From positions 62,001 to 126,000 of the forward strand of contig JAWKUA010000022.1 in assembly GCA_041398785.1 (NCBI GenBank): a stretch of 64,000 nucleotides of DNA. The letters run 5' to 3'. The notes beneath the pieces are model-generated. The model was not told the DNA's origin and ran no database searches. It was given only the letters and a program-made list of their open reading frames with translations. The translations under genes were made by a program, and so were the position numbers. Shown piece by piece: positions 27,555 to 37,045 of this stretch; the stretch's first letter is position 1; the number at the start of each line of letters is the position of its first letter. This DNA comes from Planctomycetaceae bacterium (lineage in GTDB: Bacteria > Planctomycetota > Planctomycetia > Planctomycetales > Planctomycetaceae).

Positions 27555-28838
27555 TTATTTTGTGCCGAGGCAGTACAGCACTTCCTGGCGGCGGCCGTCG
27601 CGGATGTGAGCAACGCGTGTGTAGATGCGGCTTCCACAGATTGCGGGCGTGGCGAACACGCTTTCTCCGAGTTTATTCTGTGCGAGTTCCTCGAAATCGT
27701 CGGGCGTAGCTCGGAAGACAAACGTGGTGCCTTCTTCGTTGGTCGCGTAGATCCGGTCGCCGACCAGCACGGGAGAACTGCTGAAGGTTCCCGCCAGGCG
27801 TCCCTTCCAGAGTTCTTCACCGGTGTCGCATTTCAGGCACATGGCGACGCCGGCGTCCAGCGTTGCATACAGATAGCCGTCCTTTTGCAGCAGCGACGGC
27901 ACATAGGCTCGCGTGTTGTTGCGCCAGACAACTCCGCCTTTACCAAACGCGGCGACGGCGGAAATATGGTTGTCGGGGTAACCGCCGCTGGTGAAGATTC
28001 TGCCGCCATCCGTGACCGTGGACGTGACGCATTCCGTTGTTGCCCCTTCGATTTCCCAGTTCGTTTCTCCCGTCAGCGGATTCAGGCTGGTGACCAGATC
28101 GCAGCCGATCATCACCAGTTGGTCCTTTCCGCCGGCCTGCAGCACAATCGGCGAGCAGTAGTTTGGCTTCTTCGGCCGCTCCCGCTTCCACTGGATGCTG
28201 CCGTCTTCGCGGTTCAGTCCCGCGATGGCTCCTCCGCCCTTGTTGTCGGCCGAAACCAGAACCAGATCCTGCCACAGCGTCGGAGATGCTCCGTAGCCCT
28301 GGTGAATTTCGTAGTCGGAAACTTTCGTCTGCCACAGCAGATTGCCGTCTCGGTCCAGTGCCGACGACCAAAGTGCTCCGCCGTTCAGAAAGTTGATAAA
28401 CAGTCGATTTCCGTCGCAGGCAATGGTGGACGACGCCATGGACGCTTTCTCATTCGGCTGCCGGCCTTCCGGCTTGACGCCGCCGTCATGAACGACCGTC
28501 GACCAGAGTTCGGCACCGGAGTTCCGGTCGAAACACAGCACGACCTGCTGGTTACTTTCCAGATCCGCCGTTGCCAGCAGCACCTGATCGCCGACAACAA
28601 TCGGTGAACCGTGACCGCGTCCGGGAACTTCGGCTGACCACAGCACGTTCTCTGACTCGCTCCAGTGTAGCGGAGGATCCTGATCGGGATTCGCGGTTCC
28701 GTTGCGATTCGGACCTCGCCACCAGGGCCAGTCGCTATCGCCAACGGAAATCGGTTCGGCCGCGGTGACCGGCAGGAAAGAGCAGGCCGCTAAGACGGAC
28801 AGAAGCGAGACAACAGCGATCGAAGAATGGCGTGACAT
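27555..28838 (-). CDS. PQQ-like beta-propeller repeat protein (exported)
   Basis: A protein of 427 residues with an N-terminal hydrophobic leader; LAAC at 16-19 could serve as a lipobox, otherwise it is a secreted protein cleaved near TAA-EP. The mature part opens with WPWWRGPNRNGTA, the standard start of planctomycete PQQ-binding-like propellers, followed by repeating blade motifs (LVSADNKGGGAIAGLN, YVPSLLQKDGYLYATL, GDRIYATNEEGTTFVF). Many such proteins do not bind PQQ and act as BamB-like scaffolds or sugar-oxidation accessories. No dehydrogenase metal or cofactor residues could be assigned. It is on the same strand as, but 168 bases from, the prenyl synthase gene. Confidence 0.88.
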   Translation of the reverse strand: MSRHSSIAVVSLLSVLAACSFLPVTAAEPISVGDSDWPWWRGPNRNGTANPDQDPPLHWSESENVLWSAEVPGRGHGSPIVVGDQVLLATADLESNQQVVLCFDRNSGAELWSTVVHDGGVKPEGRQPNEKASMASSTIACDGNRLFINFLNGGALWSSALDRDGNLLWQTKVSDYEIHQGYGASPTLWQDLVLVSADNKGGGAIAGLNREDGSIQWKRERPKKPNYCSPIVLQAGGKDQLVMIGCDLVTSLNPLTGETNWEIEGATTECVTSTVTDGGRIFTSGGYPDNHISAVAAFGKGGVVWRNNTRAYVPSLLQKDGYLYATLDAGVAMCLKCDTGEELWKGRLAGTFSSSPVLVGDRIYATNEEGTTFVFRATPDDFEELAQNKLGESVFATPAICGSRIYTRVAHIRDGRRQEVLYCLGTK

Positions 28839-28960
28839 GCGGGGGACTCAGCGAACGGCAGGCAGGAAATGGCCAACGATGGCCGGCGAGCACACTACCG
28901 TAATTTATTCACTGCTCACGGTTTTGCCATTCACTGATTTCCAGGCCTGTTGCTTTTCTA

Positions 28961-29008
28961 AGAACCCCCAACAAAACCTCCGAGGTCGCAGGTTTTGTCA
29001 GGGGTTCT
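28961..29008 (-). terminator. Hairpin overlapping the stop codon of the prenyl synthase gene
   Basis: Arms AGAACCCCCAACAAAACCT (28961-28979) and AGGTTTTGTCAGGGGTTCT (28990-29008) pair at 17 of 19 positions with a 10-base loop. The right arm enters the stop codon of the prenyl synthase gene. No T tract follows on the minus strand, so it could be a Rho-type, processing or dispersed-repeat hairpin rather than an intrinsic terminator. Confidence 0.5.
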
Positions 29009-30023
29009 AAGCCTGTCGCTGCCCGGCGAACATTGCGATGGCAGACAGCAGTTCGCGGTCGGCGGATTCCGGAAACCGGACCAGCGACCGCACGGCTCGC
29101 CGGCACAGTTCCGCCGCGGTGGCCGATGCCGATTCGATTCCGCGCTGAACGACGCCGCGATTTCGCAGGTCATCGACTGCGGAGATCGGGTGCTGAAAAA
29201 TCAGACTCAGCAATTCTTCGCGTTCTTCGGGATCGGCCAACTGCAGCGATCTCAGCAGCGGCAGAGTCAGCCGACCGTTCTGCAGATCGTTGCCTTCGTC
29301 CTTGCCTGTCGACGAATGCGATTCGGAAAGATCCAGGACGTCGTCGGCGATCTGAAACGCCAGTCCCAGTCTCAGTCCGAACTTTCCAGCGGCGCGCTGC
29401 TGCGACTCAGTCGCCTTCGCCGTGCGAGCTCCCAGCAGGCAACTGAGCGCGAAAAGTTGTCCGGTCTTGTCACGAATGATCCGGAAATAATCGAACTCGG
29501 ATGTGGAACGATCCAGGCGAGCGGCCGTCTGGTTGAGTTCTCCTTCGCACGTCTTGTCGGTGGCCAGTCCGATCAGGCGACAGGCTTCCGCATCTCCCGT
29601 CGACGCCGCCAGGTGGAACGCTTTGGAAAACAGGTAGTCTCCCAGCAGCACACTGGTTTCCGTGTTCCAGCGGCGATGGACGGTGGCCAGATGCCGGCGA
29701 GTATCCGCGTCGTCGATCACGTCGTCATGCACCAGCGTCGCGGTGTGAATCATTTCGACGACGGCGGCCAGCACGGCCGCACTGGCGCGATCATCACCGT
29801 TCAGCATGCGGTGAGTCAGCAGCAGCAGCATCGGGCGAATCTGCTTTCCGCGAAACCGCGAAACGTGTTCCGTGACGTCGTTCACGAATCCGCTGGACGA
29901 TCGCAGGCGGCTGTTCAGAATCTGATTGACGCTGTGCAGGTCGTTGCCCAGATGCTGCTGCAGCATCGACTTCAGCAGGTTTGCATCGACAGGTGGTGTG
30001 CCGGTATTGACCGCCAGATTCAT
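29007..30023 (-). CDS. ispB: Trans-polyprenyl diphosphate synthase (octaprenyl/solanesyl type)
   Basis: A protein of 338 residues, typical length. Prenyl synthase marks: GKQIRPMLLLL near 60, first aspartate-rich motif HDDVIDDADTRR near 98-109, KTGQLFALSCLLGA near 185, and second aspartate-rich motif FQIADDVLDLSE near 226. The second motif reads DDVLD, as in long-chain synthases. It condenses isopentenyl diphosphate units to make the side chain of a respiratory quinone (menaquinone is likely in this phylum, by inference). Its ATG overlaps the moaC stop by four bases (ATGA), so the two are cotranscribed. Confidence 0.92.
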   Translation of the reverse strand: MNLAVNTGTPPVDANLLKSMLQQHLGNDLHSVNQILNSRLRSSSGFVNDVTEHVSRFRGKQIRPMLLLLTHRMLNGDDRASAAVLAAVVEMIHTATLVHDDVIDDADTRRHLATVHRRWNTETSVLLGDYLFSKAFHLAASTGDAEACRLIGLATDKTCEGELNQTAARLDRSTSEFDYFRIIRDKTGQLFALSCLLGARTAKATESQQRAAGKFGLRLGLAFQIADDVLDLSESHSSTGKDEGNDLQNGRLTLPLLRSLQLADPEEREELLSLIFQHPISAVDDLRNRGVVQRGIESASATAAELCRRAVRSLVRFPESADRELLSAIAMFAGQRQA

Positions 30024-30607
30024 TTCGCTGATCCCTTGTCGGCGGCTGTGTCATTGAGCGCCGTGCCCGTCAGGCTGTCTTTCGGAAACGCAGCGTCTGT
30101 TGTTCGCTGCTGGTTGTCAGTTGGTAACTCGTCGTCGGCTCGCAGATAGTGTCCGCTGCGTCCGCCGGTCTTTTCCAGCAGCCGGATATTGATGATTTGC
30201 ATGCTGCGGTCAATCGCCTTGCACATGTCATAAATCGTCAGTGACGCGACGCTGACGGCCGTCAGAGCTTCCATTTCGACGCCCGTTCGCCCGGTGACTT
30301 TGACCGTGGCTTCCAGTCTGACGCGGCGGTCGTCCGGGAAGGAAAAATCCACGGTGGCACTGTCCAGACCCAGCGAATGACACAGCGGGATGAGTTCGTC
30401 GGTCCGCTTGGTCGCCATGATGCCGGCCAGCCGGGCGACTTCCAGAACATCGCCTTTGGAGATTTCCTTCCGCCGGATGATCCGCAAAGTCTGTGGCTGC
30501 ATTAACACGAAACCTTCGGCACGAGCCATCCGCGACGTCACCGGCTTGCCGCCGACGTCCACCATCCGGCTGGCTCCGTGTTCGTCAAAGTGAGTCAATT
30601 CGTCCAT
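30020..30607 (-). CDS. moaC: Cyclic pyranopterin monophosphate synthase MoaC
   Basis: A protein of 195 residues. MoaC motifs are all present: MVDVGGKPVTSRMARA near 15-30, KGDVLEVARLAGIMATKRT near 51-69, IPLCHSLGL near 73-81 (the active-site LCH), and GVEMEALTAVSVASLTIYDM near 108-127. It rearranges the MoaA product into cyclic pyranopterin, the first step of molybdopterin synthesis. A tail of about 35 residues after HYLRADDE is longer than usual and looks disordered. It overlaps ispB by four bases. The cofactor is needed by the molybdenum hydroxylase nearby; no other moa or mog gene is in the window. Confidence 0.96.
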   Translation of the reverse strand: MDELTHFDEHGASRMVDVGGKPVTSRMARAEGFVLMQPQTLRIIRRKEISKGDVLEVARLAGIMATKRTDELIPLCHSLGLDSATVDFSFPDDRRVRLEATVKVTGRTGVEMEALTAVSVASLTIYDMCKAIDRSMQIINIRLLEKTGGRSGHYLRADDELPTDNQQRTTDAAFPKDSLTGTALNDTAADKGSAK

Positions 30608-31111
30608 GAAACCCGATGTTTGGCTGGAAAAGTTCTGAAAAACGGCGAGCCGCCGAGGCTGTGTCCGGACCGGCGGCGAGAGTCTAGCGAATCCGCTGCC
30701 TCCGAAGAATGATGCCGCCCGCGGAGCATTTTGTCGTTCCGACAGTCGGAGGAACTTCCGCCGAACGGTGTGACCGGGGGAATCGGATCAGACAGAAACG
30801 TCGTCTCCGGCGCCACGGCCAGCGGGCAGAGCGGTTTGGTTCATGCGTGCCGGCGTGTACTCGTATGGACGGTGGCGAATTGCGTAGACAAACCTGCCGA
30901 CATTGCTGATCCTGTAATGCAGGTCGGTTGGCGACGGAATTCGCACCGGCAGCCAGAATCGGCGAAACCACGTGTGGAAACTCGTCAGGTGCGGGTTGTG
31001 TCCATCGACACTCTGGAAACTGCCCTGCGCGGCCCGGCGGATCACGGATCGTCGCCAATTGGCCGCAGCCCGTTTGCACCGCAATCGGATGACATTTCGG
31101 AGAAAGTTCCT
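30608..31111. other. Gene-free divergent region between moaC and a DUF1549 gene
   Basis: This 504-base gap separates divergent genes. The frame of the downstream gene stays open through most of it, but the translation is not protein-like and has no signal peptide. Promoters for both sides must lie here; I could not place them by eye. Confidence 0.5.
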
Positions 31112-32731
31112 GTGAGAGCCACCAGTCTGTTTGCTCGCGACGCTGTGCTTGCCGTCATCGGCCTGATTGCCGTGATGAATCATACGGCTGCCTGCGGCGA
31201 CGATTTGCGGAAACCGGCTGCTGTGGCGGCAGAGGTCGATCGATTGCTGGAAGAGTCCTGGAACAGCAACGATATCGCTCCGGCTGACCCGGCTGATGAT
31301 TCGGCGTATCTGCGGCGAGTGTACCTGGATCTGGCCGGACGAATCCCGGCGGTTTCGGAATTGCGGGAGTTTCTCGCGGACGAACGCCCGGACAAGCGAA
31401 CTGCGATTGTCGAACAGTTGATGGACAGCCCGGCATACGTCCGGAATTTCACAACCGTCTGGCGGAACACTTTGATTCCGCAGGCGAATATGCAGGTCGA
31501 ATTTCGAGGAGTGATTCCCGGATTCGAAGCATGGCTTTGGGAACGAATCGCCGACGGGCGGCCTTATGACGAAATGGTCCGCGAAATCATCACGGCGGAC
31601 ATCACGCCGGAAAGAGTCTCCGGCCAGGCGCTGACTGCGACGACGACTCCCGATGCCTTCTTTGTTGTCAGGCAGCTCAAACCGGAAAACCTGGCCACCG
31701 GCACTTCGCGAGTCTTCCTGGGAGTCCGGCTCGACTGTGCTCAATGCCACGACCATCCGTTCGACAAATGGAAGCAGCGGCAGTTCTGGAATCTGGCGGC
31801 CTTCTATTCCGGCTTCTCCACCGGAACCGCAGCCGCTGACAACCCGCAGATGATGATGTTCCGCGAAGATGCTTCGTCACGTTCAATTGCGATTCCCGGA
31901 ACGGACGAAACCGCTGCCGCCATCTATCTGACGGGAATGTCGCCATCCTGGGACGATCCGCGCGAAACGACTCCGCGGGAACTTCTGGCAACGTGGCTGA
32001 CCGATCCGCAGAATCCCTGGTTCGCGCGAATGGCGGCCAATCGCATGTGGGCTCAGTTCTTCGGGCGGGGCATCGTGAATCCGGTCGACGACTTTTCCGA
32101 TAACAACCCGCCGTCGCATCCGGAAGTTCTGAATCTGCTCGCCGAACAGTTTGCCGTTCACGACTTTGATCTGAAGTTTCTGATCCGCACATTGACCAGC
32201 ACTCGCGCGTATCAGCTTTCCAGCCGGCAGAGTCACGAAAGCCAGGCAGATCCGTCAGCGTTCGCCAAAGCGGCTCTGCGAGGCATGACGCCCGAACAGT
32301 ACTTCGACAGTCTGGCCGAAGCGGTGGGCTATTATCAGCCGTATCGCAGTGAGAATCCGTTTGTGCTGGACACGAACACTCCGCGGTCGATGTTTCTGGA
32401 ATTGTTTCGCGACGACGCCGAATCGCCACTGGACCGCGAGACCACCATTCTGCAGGCTCTGGCCATGATGAACGGACGCTTCATCGACGACGCGACCAGT
32501 CTGGACGAAAGCCAGACCTTGAAAGCGATCGCGGAATTTCCGCTGATGACCGACGATGACCGGCTGGAAACGCTGTTCATGGCCACTGTGACTCGTCGCC
32601 CGACCGTCGAAGAACACACGCGCTTCGGACAGTACCTGAAATCCGGCGGAGCGACGGGAGACTCGGCCGCCGCGCTGTCAGATATCTTCTGGGCCCTGCT
32701 GAACAGCAGCGAGTTTCTGCTGAACCACTGA
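31112..32731 (+). CDS. DUF1549/DUF1553 planctomycete protein
   Basis: A protein of 539 residues from GTG 31112, chosen because GGAGAAAG lies 6-13 bases before it and a signal peptide follows at once (ATSLFARDAVLAVIGLIAV); an earlier ATG at 30731 would add 127 unlikely residues. DUF1549 (about 35-225) contains YLRRVYLDLAGRIP and the CAQCHDHPFDKW site near 209-220, a CxxCH haem-type motif. DUF1553 (about 285-535) contains MAANRMWAQFFGRGI and ends LLNSSEFLLNH. It has no N-terminal cytochrome domain. Instead of a DUF1501 partner, the next gene is a double-DUF1080 lipoprotein 140 bases on. Confidence 0.92.
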   Translation: MRATSLFARDAVLAVIGLIAVMNHTAACGDDLRKPAAVAAEVDRLLEESWNSNDIAPADPADDSAYLRRVYLDLAGRIPAVSELREFLADERPDKRTAIVEQLMDSPAYVRNFTTVWRNTLIPQANMQVEFRGVIPGFEAWLWERIADGRPYDEMVREIITADITPERVSGQALTATTTPDAFFVVRQLKPENLATGTSRVFLGVRLDCAQCHDHPFDKWKQRQFWNLAAFYSGFSTGTAAADNPQMMMFREDASSRSIAIPGTDETAAAIYLTGMSPSWDDPRETTPRELLATWLTDPQNPWFARMAANRMWAQFFGRGIVNPVDDFSDNNPPSHPEVLNLLAEQFAVHDFDLKFLIRTLTSTRAYQLSSRQSHESQADPSAFAKAALRGMTPEQYFDSLAEAVGYYQPYRSENPFVLDTNTPRSMFLELFRDDAESPLDRETTILQALAMMNGRFIDDATSLDESQTLKAIAEFPLMTDDDRLETLFMATVTRRPTVEEHTRFGQYLKSGGATGDSAAALSDIFWALLNSSEFLLNH

Positions 32732-32871
32732 GATTTCGCTGAAATTCACTGCCGGCATACGGTCAGCGTACGGTTCTCGGGCTCAAACGTGAAAGCGTGA
32801 CAACGATTTCGCAGGTCGCTATAACGCCGTGCGACGCTTCGACAGATATTCTGCTAATGCCGAGTTGTGTG

Positions 32872-34212
32872 ATGTCTCGTAGTTTCAAAAAGTACCAATC
32901 ACTGCCAGCCTGTCTGCTGTTCTGTGCGGCCGTTGTCGGATGTTCGGGTGATGCGACAACGCAGCCGTCGACGACAACGCAGGATTCTTCCGAAGGAACA
33001 CCGGGCGGCGCCCCCGACGCCGAGACGCTGTCGGGTTCGTCCGCGATTTCCATGACGTCGACGGCCAGGCTTCCGACGGAAGGCGAGCTCCACTTTGCTG
33101 CTCCCCGACTGACCGACGAAGAACTTCGCGGAGGCTGGATCAGCCTGTTCGACGGTGTGTCGCTGTTTGGCTGGGAGGTTCCGGCGGACACGAACTGGCA
33201 TGTCGAAGACGGCACAATCGTCGCCAGTGAAGGTGAGATCAGTCTGCTGCTGACTCCGTTTCTGTTCGACGACTTTGAATTTCGATGCGATTTCCATCTT
33301 GAAGAAGGCGGCAACAGCGGCGTCTTTCTGCGAACGGCGGAAGTCGCCGGCGATCCGGCTGTTGATACCTATGAATTGAACATCTGCGACAGCCATCCAT
33401 CGCATGGAACGGGCAGCCTGGTCGGCAGACACGTGGCCGAAGATGTGCCGCCGGTCGAAGGGCAGTGGCACACGTTTCGAGTGCTGTGCCGGGGGCCCGC
33501 CATTCAGGTGTGGCTGGATGATGCGCAGATTGTTGACTTCACCGACACCGGCGAACACATCCGGCTGACCGGACGTATCGGGCTGCAGAAGAATCAGGGC
33601 CGGATCGCGTTTCGCAACGTCTTTCTGCGTCCGCTGCTGCCGAAGGAACTGTTCAACGGCGAAAACCTTTCCGGGTTCCGGGTTGTTCCCGGATCAAAGA
33701 GCAAATTCGACGTTCAGAACGGCGCCATTCACATTTCGGACGGCCCCGGATTTCTGGAAACCGAAGGAACGTACAAGGATTTCATGATGTACGTGGAAGC
33801 TCGCACCAACGGCAAATCACTGAACAGCGGCGTGTTCTTTCGAGCGGAACCGGGAACCGAAGAAGCGCCGTCGCACGGTTACGAGATGCAGATTCAGAAC
33901 GGCTTTCACAACAATGACCGGACTCAGCCGGAAGATTCCGGCACCGGGGCAATCTTTCGTCGCGCGGCGGCCCGGTACGTCGTGTCGAGCGACAACGAAT
34001 GGTTCGTGGCGACGCTGCTGGCTCAGGAAAATCAGTTTGCCACCTGGGTCAACGGTTATCAGGTTGTTCACTGGACCGATGACCGGCAGCCGAACAGCAA
34101 TCCGCGCGAAGGGCGGCGGGACGAAGCCGGACACCTGAGCCTGCAAGGCCACGATCCCACAACGGATCTCGATTTCCGCAGCATTCGCGTTTATGAATCG
34201 GGCGCGAAATGA
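32872..34212 (+). CDS. Lipoprotein with two DUF1080 domains
   Basis: A protein of 446 residues from ATG 32872 (MSRSFKKYQ), with a lipobox VVGC near 21-24 followed by a Thr/Ser-rich linker; upstream in-frame ATGs would disrupt the signal. Two DUF1080 modules follow: one from about 80 (GGWISLFDGVSLFGWEV, NSGVFLRTAE) and one from about 262 (KELFNGENLSGFRV, NSGVFFRAEPG). DUF1080 has a concanavalin-like fold; some members cleave 3-keto-disaccharides, others are probably binding modules. It is likely membrane-anchored. Its stop overlaps the next ABC ATPase start by four bases (ATGA, 34209-34212), tying it to the exporter operon. Confidence 0.9.
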   Translation: MSRSFKKYQSLPACLLFCAAVVGCSGDATTQPSTTTQDSSEGTPGGAPDAETLSGSSAISMTSTARLPTEGELHFAAPRLTDEELRGGWISLFDGVSLFGWEVPADTNWHVEDGTIVASEGEISLLLTPFLFDDFEFRCDFHLEEGGNSGVFLRTAEVAGDPAVDTYELNICDSHPSHGTGSLVGRHVAEDVPPVEGQWHTFRVLCRGPAIQVWLDDAQIVDFTDTGEHIRLTGRIGLQKNQGRIAFRNVFLRPLLPKELFNGENLSGFRVVPGSKSKFDVQNGAIHISDGPGFLETEGTYKDFMMYVEARTNGKSLNSGVFFRAEPGTEEAPSHGYEMQIQNGFHNNDRTQPEDSGTGAIFRRAAARYVVSSDNEWFVATLLAQENQFATWVNGYQVVHWTDDRQPNSNPREGRRDEAGHLSLQGHDPTTDLDFRSIRVYESGAK

Positions 34213-35131
34213 GTGCACTGATCGAACTGAAGAATCTGACCAAGGACTACGGTTCGTTCCCGCACTGGACGACGTCAGCCTGCGTGTCGGCGACGGAATC
34301 ACCGGACTGCTGGGACCCAACGGCGCAGGGAAAAGCACTCTGATAAAGGTGCTGCTGGGCTTGGTGCGAACCACGTTCGGCCACGGCTTTGTGCTGGGAC
34401 ATGCCATCGGTACCGACGCCACAGCGATTCGTTCCAAAGTCGGGTACATGCCGGAAGACGACTGCTACATGCACGGGCTGTCCGGAATCGAAAGCGTGCA
34501 GGTCGCCGCTCAGTTGTCACGTCTGCCCCGCACCGAAGCTCTGCGACGCGGGCATGAAATTCTGGACTTCTGCGGCATGGGGCAGGAACGCTATCGCAAC
34601 GTCGAAACGTTCTCGACCGGCATGAGACAGAAGCTGCGATTCGCGATGGCCATTGTTCACGACCCGCAACTGCTGATTCTGGATGAGCCCACGTCGGGGC
34701 TGGACCCCGAAGAACGCGAATCCATGCTGAACCGCATTCGGGTTCTGGCAAAGCAATTCGGCAAGGCCATCATCCTGTGTACGCACATCCTGCCGGACGT
34801 CCAACTCGTCTGCGACGACGTGGTGATCCTTGCCGGCGGCCAGATGCGGCTCAGCGAAAAACTGAAGGTGCTGACGGAATCTCCGGATCCGTCCGTGACC
34901 GTTCAGTTCCGCGGAGACGGCGCGGCTTTCGTGACAAAGCTGCAGGATCGTGGAATCCGCACCGAAGCAGTGTCCGAATGGCAACTGAAGGCATTCGGAC
35001 CCGCCGCGGATCTGTCAGCAGCGCTGTGGCAGTCTGCGCGGGCCGCCGGAGTCGTCATTCGCGGAGTGACACCGTCAAAGAATTCTCTTGAGCAGATCTT
35101 TCTGCAGGCGGTGCGACATGCCAATTCATAA
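34209..35131 (+). CDS. ABC transporter ATP-binding protein with apparent 1-nt frameshift near its start
   Basis: The natural start is ATG 34209, overlapping the previous stop (ATGA) and encoding MSALIELKNLTKDYGSF, a textbook ABC N-terminus. The rest of the ATPase (ALDDVSLRV, Walker A GPNGAGKST, signature FSTGMRQKL, Walker B LLILDEPTSGLD, H-loop CTHIL) is one frame over. One base appears to be missing near 34253-34262, most simply a C in TTCCCG. An in-frame ATG at 34193 would give an intact reading but with a nonsense leader (NRARNECTDRTEESDQG). This is a sequencing error, a recent mutation or a recoding site. With the three following genes it forms an ABC-2 exporter. Confidence 0.85.
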
Positions 35132-36089
35132 TCTCGGCTACCGCGAATGGGATGGGCAGACCGAATCGTCGTCGACTCGCTGGATGGTCGTCACCGGAAT
35201 CGGCATTCGTCGAGCGTGGCAGAGCATGTGGCTGCGTCGAATGGTGTTTGTCGCCTGGATTCCCGCGCTGATGTACGGCGGACTGATCTTCTTCTACGAA
35301 CAGTCGATGGAAGGGGACTCCTTTATTCCCCGGCATGTGTTTCTGGACCTGCTGCGGTTCACACTGCCGTCCGCAACAGGACAGGATGTGGCGTCGACAT
35401 TCGGCATGACAGGCCTGTCGAAGCTGGTGTCGCAGATGACCGCCGAACGGCACCTGTTCTGGAGTTCCGTGATGCTGCAGTTGCAGCGGTCGCAGGGAGT
35501 CGCGCTGGTTATCATGGTTGGCCTGGTCGCTCCCGCGCTGATTTCGCAGGACATGCGTTCTCGCGCGTTTCTGCTGTATTTTTCCCGGCCGCTGTCGCGG
35601 ACTCAGTACATTCTGGGCAAAGCGGGAACGCTGGTTTTCTTTCTGACGCTGATCTGCACGCTGCCGGAGTTGCTGCTGTATGTTGTGGGAGTTCTGCTGT
35701 CGCCGGATGCGTCGATCATCTTCAAGACCTGGGACATTCCGCTGCGGATCGTTGTGGCGTCCGCGTCGATGGTAGTGCCGTCAACGGCGGTGGCTTTGAT
35801 GCTGTCGTCGATGACGACGGAAACGCGGTGGGCGACGTTCGCCTGGTTCGCCATCTGGATTTTCGGCGCGACGGCAGCGGCCGCGGCGGCGATTTCCGGC
35901 GGTGACCCCGAATCGCTGCTGGTCCGACTTTCCTTTCCGCTGTTCATTTTCAACGACGTGTCGACTCGCGTGTTGAAGATCCCGGAAATGAATGGTCACT
36001 TTGAAACACAGCTTGCGGTGCTGCTGACGGTGACGCTGGTGTCGGTCGCCGTCGTGTATCGACGCGTTTCAGCGCCGCTGGAAAGCTGA
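35118..36089 (+). CDS. ABC-2 type permease
   Basis: A protein of 323 residues from ATG 35118 (MPIHNLGYREWDG), 14 bases inside the preceding ATPase gene. About six membrane segments are visible, including RMVFVAWIPALMYGGLIFF, ALVIMVGLVAPALI, the AGTLVFFLTLICTLPELLLY stretch and an Ala-rich one near 265. The motif LVAPALISQDMRSRAFLLYFSRPLSRTQY is characteristic of ABC-2 permeases. It pairs with the ATPase just upstream. The substrate is unknown. Confidence 0.9.
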   Translation: MPIHNLGYREWDGQTESSSTRWMVVTGIGIRRAWQSMWLRRMVFVAWIPALMYGGLIFFYEQSMEGDSFIPRHVFLDLLRFTLPSATGQDVASTFGMTGLSKLVSQMTAERHLFWSSVMLQLQRSQGVALVIMVGLVAPALISQDMRSRAFLLYFSRPLSRTQYILGKAGTLVFFLTLICTLPELLLYVVGVLLSPDASIIFKTWDIPLRIVVASASMVVPSTAVALMLSSMTTETRWATFAWFAIWIFGATAAAAAAISGGDPESLLVRLSFPLFIFNDVSTRVLKIPEMNGHFETQLAVLLTVTLVSVAVVYRRVSAPLES

Positions 36090-36091
36090 CC

Positions 36092-37045
36092 ATGCCCGAC
36101 GAGCTCATTCGGTTGAACGGCGTTACGAAGCTGTACGGCAGAGTGCTGGGTGTCAATGACATCAACCTGTCGCTGCCCGCGGGCGCCTACGGACTGCTGG
36201 GACCGAATGGTGCCGGCAAAAGTACCTTGCTGAACCTGCTGACCGGTCAATTGCTGCCGACTCGCGGAACGGTGCGAGTGCTGGACAGAGATCCCCGAAA
36301 CAATCCGGAACTCATGCGGCGGATTGGCTTCTGCCCCGGCTTCGAGGGCATGTATTCAAAAATCGCGGGGCTGGATTGGGTCACGTTTCTGCTGCAGATG
36401 CAGGGAGTCAGCCGCGTGCAGGCACTGGAGACCGCGATCGAATGCATGATGCTGGTCGGAATGGCGGATTCGATGAACAGGCCGATCGCCAGCTACTCGC
36501 GCGGAATGAGGCAGCGCACGAAGCTCGCACAGGCGATCGCTCACGATCCGGAACTGCTGATTCTGGACGAACCGCTCAGCGGGCTGGATCCGGTCGGCCG
36601 CGCGGAAATGACCGATCTGCTGCGGAAGCGAATTGCTGACGGCCGCAGTCTGATCATTGCCAGCCACGTGCTGCATGAGATCGAAGCGCTGACGCATTCG
36701 TTTCTGCTGATTTCCGGCGGTCGACTGCTGGCATCCGGCACGGCCGAAGAAGTTCACGAACTGCTGTTTGATCTGCCCGTGGAAATCCACGTCCGGTGCA
36801 ATCACCCGCGACAACTGGCGGGACTGCTGATGAAACACGAACTGGCGGACGCCGTCCGAGTTGGTCACGACAAGGCCGGCGAAGAACTGCTGGTGGTGTC
36901 AACGCGACAGACTTCGCAGTTCACGGCAATGCTGCCGGCGTGGATTGACGAACACGAACTGACGGTGTTCGAACTGCGGACGGCGGACGATTCGCTGCAG
37001 TCGCTGTTTAACTCACTGATGCGCATTCACCGGGGTGAAGGATGA
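36092..37045 (+). CDS. ABC transporter ATP-binding protein (second)
   Basis: A protein of 317 residues starting 3 bases after the permease stop. Walker A GPNGAGKST near 38-46, Q-loop region FLLQMQG, signature YSRGMRQRTKLA near 137, Walker B LLILDEPLSGLD near 157 and the H-loop ASHVLHEIEAL are all intact. The C-terminal 90 residues form the regulatory tail found in ABC-2 ATPases. It overlaps the next permease by four bases. Confidence 0.93.
   Translation: MPDELIRLNGVTKLYGRVLGVNDINLSLPAGAYGLLGPNGAGKSTLLNLLTGQLLPTRGTVRVLDRDPRNNPELMRRIGFCPGFEGMYSKIAGLDWVTFLLQMQGVSRVQALETAIECMMLVGMADSMNRPIASYSRGMRQRTKLAQAIAHDPELLILDEPLSGLDPVGRAEMTDLLRKRIADGRSLIIASHVLHEIEALTHSFLLISGGRLLASGTAEEVHELLFDLPVEIHVRCNHPRQLAGLLMKHELADAVRVGHDKAGEELLVVSTRQTSQFTAMLPAWIDEHELTVFELRTADDSLQSLFNSLMRIHRGEG

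Noticed and set aside
28961..29008. Strong intrinsic terminator for ispB
   Set aside because: The hairpin lacks a T tract on the gene's strand, so I call it only a hairpin with terminator potential.
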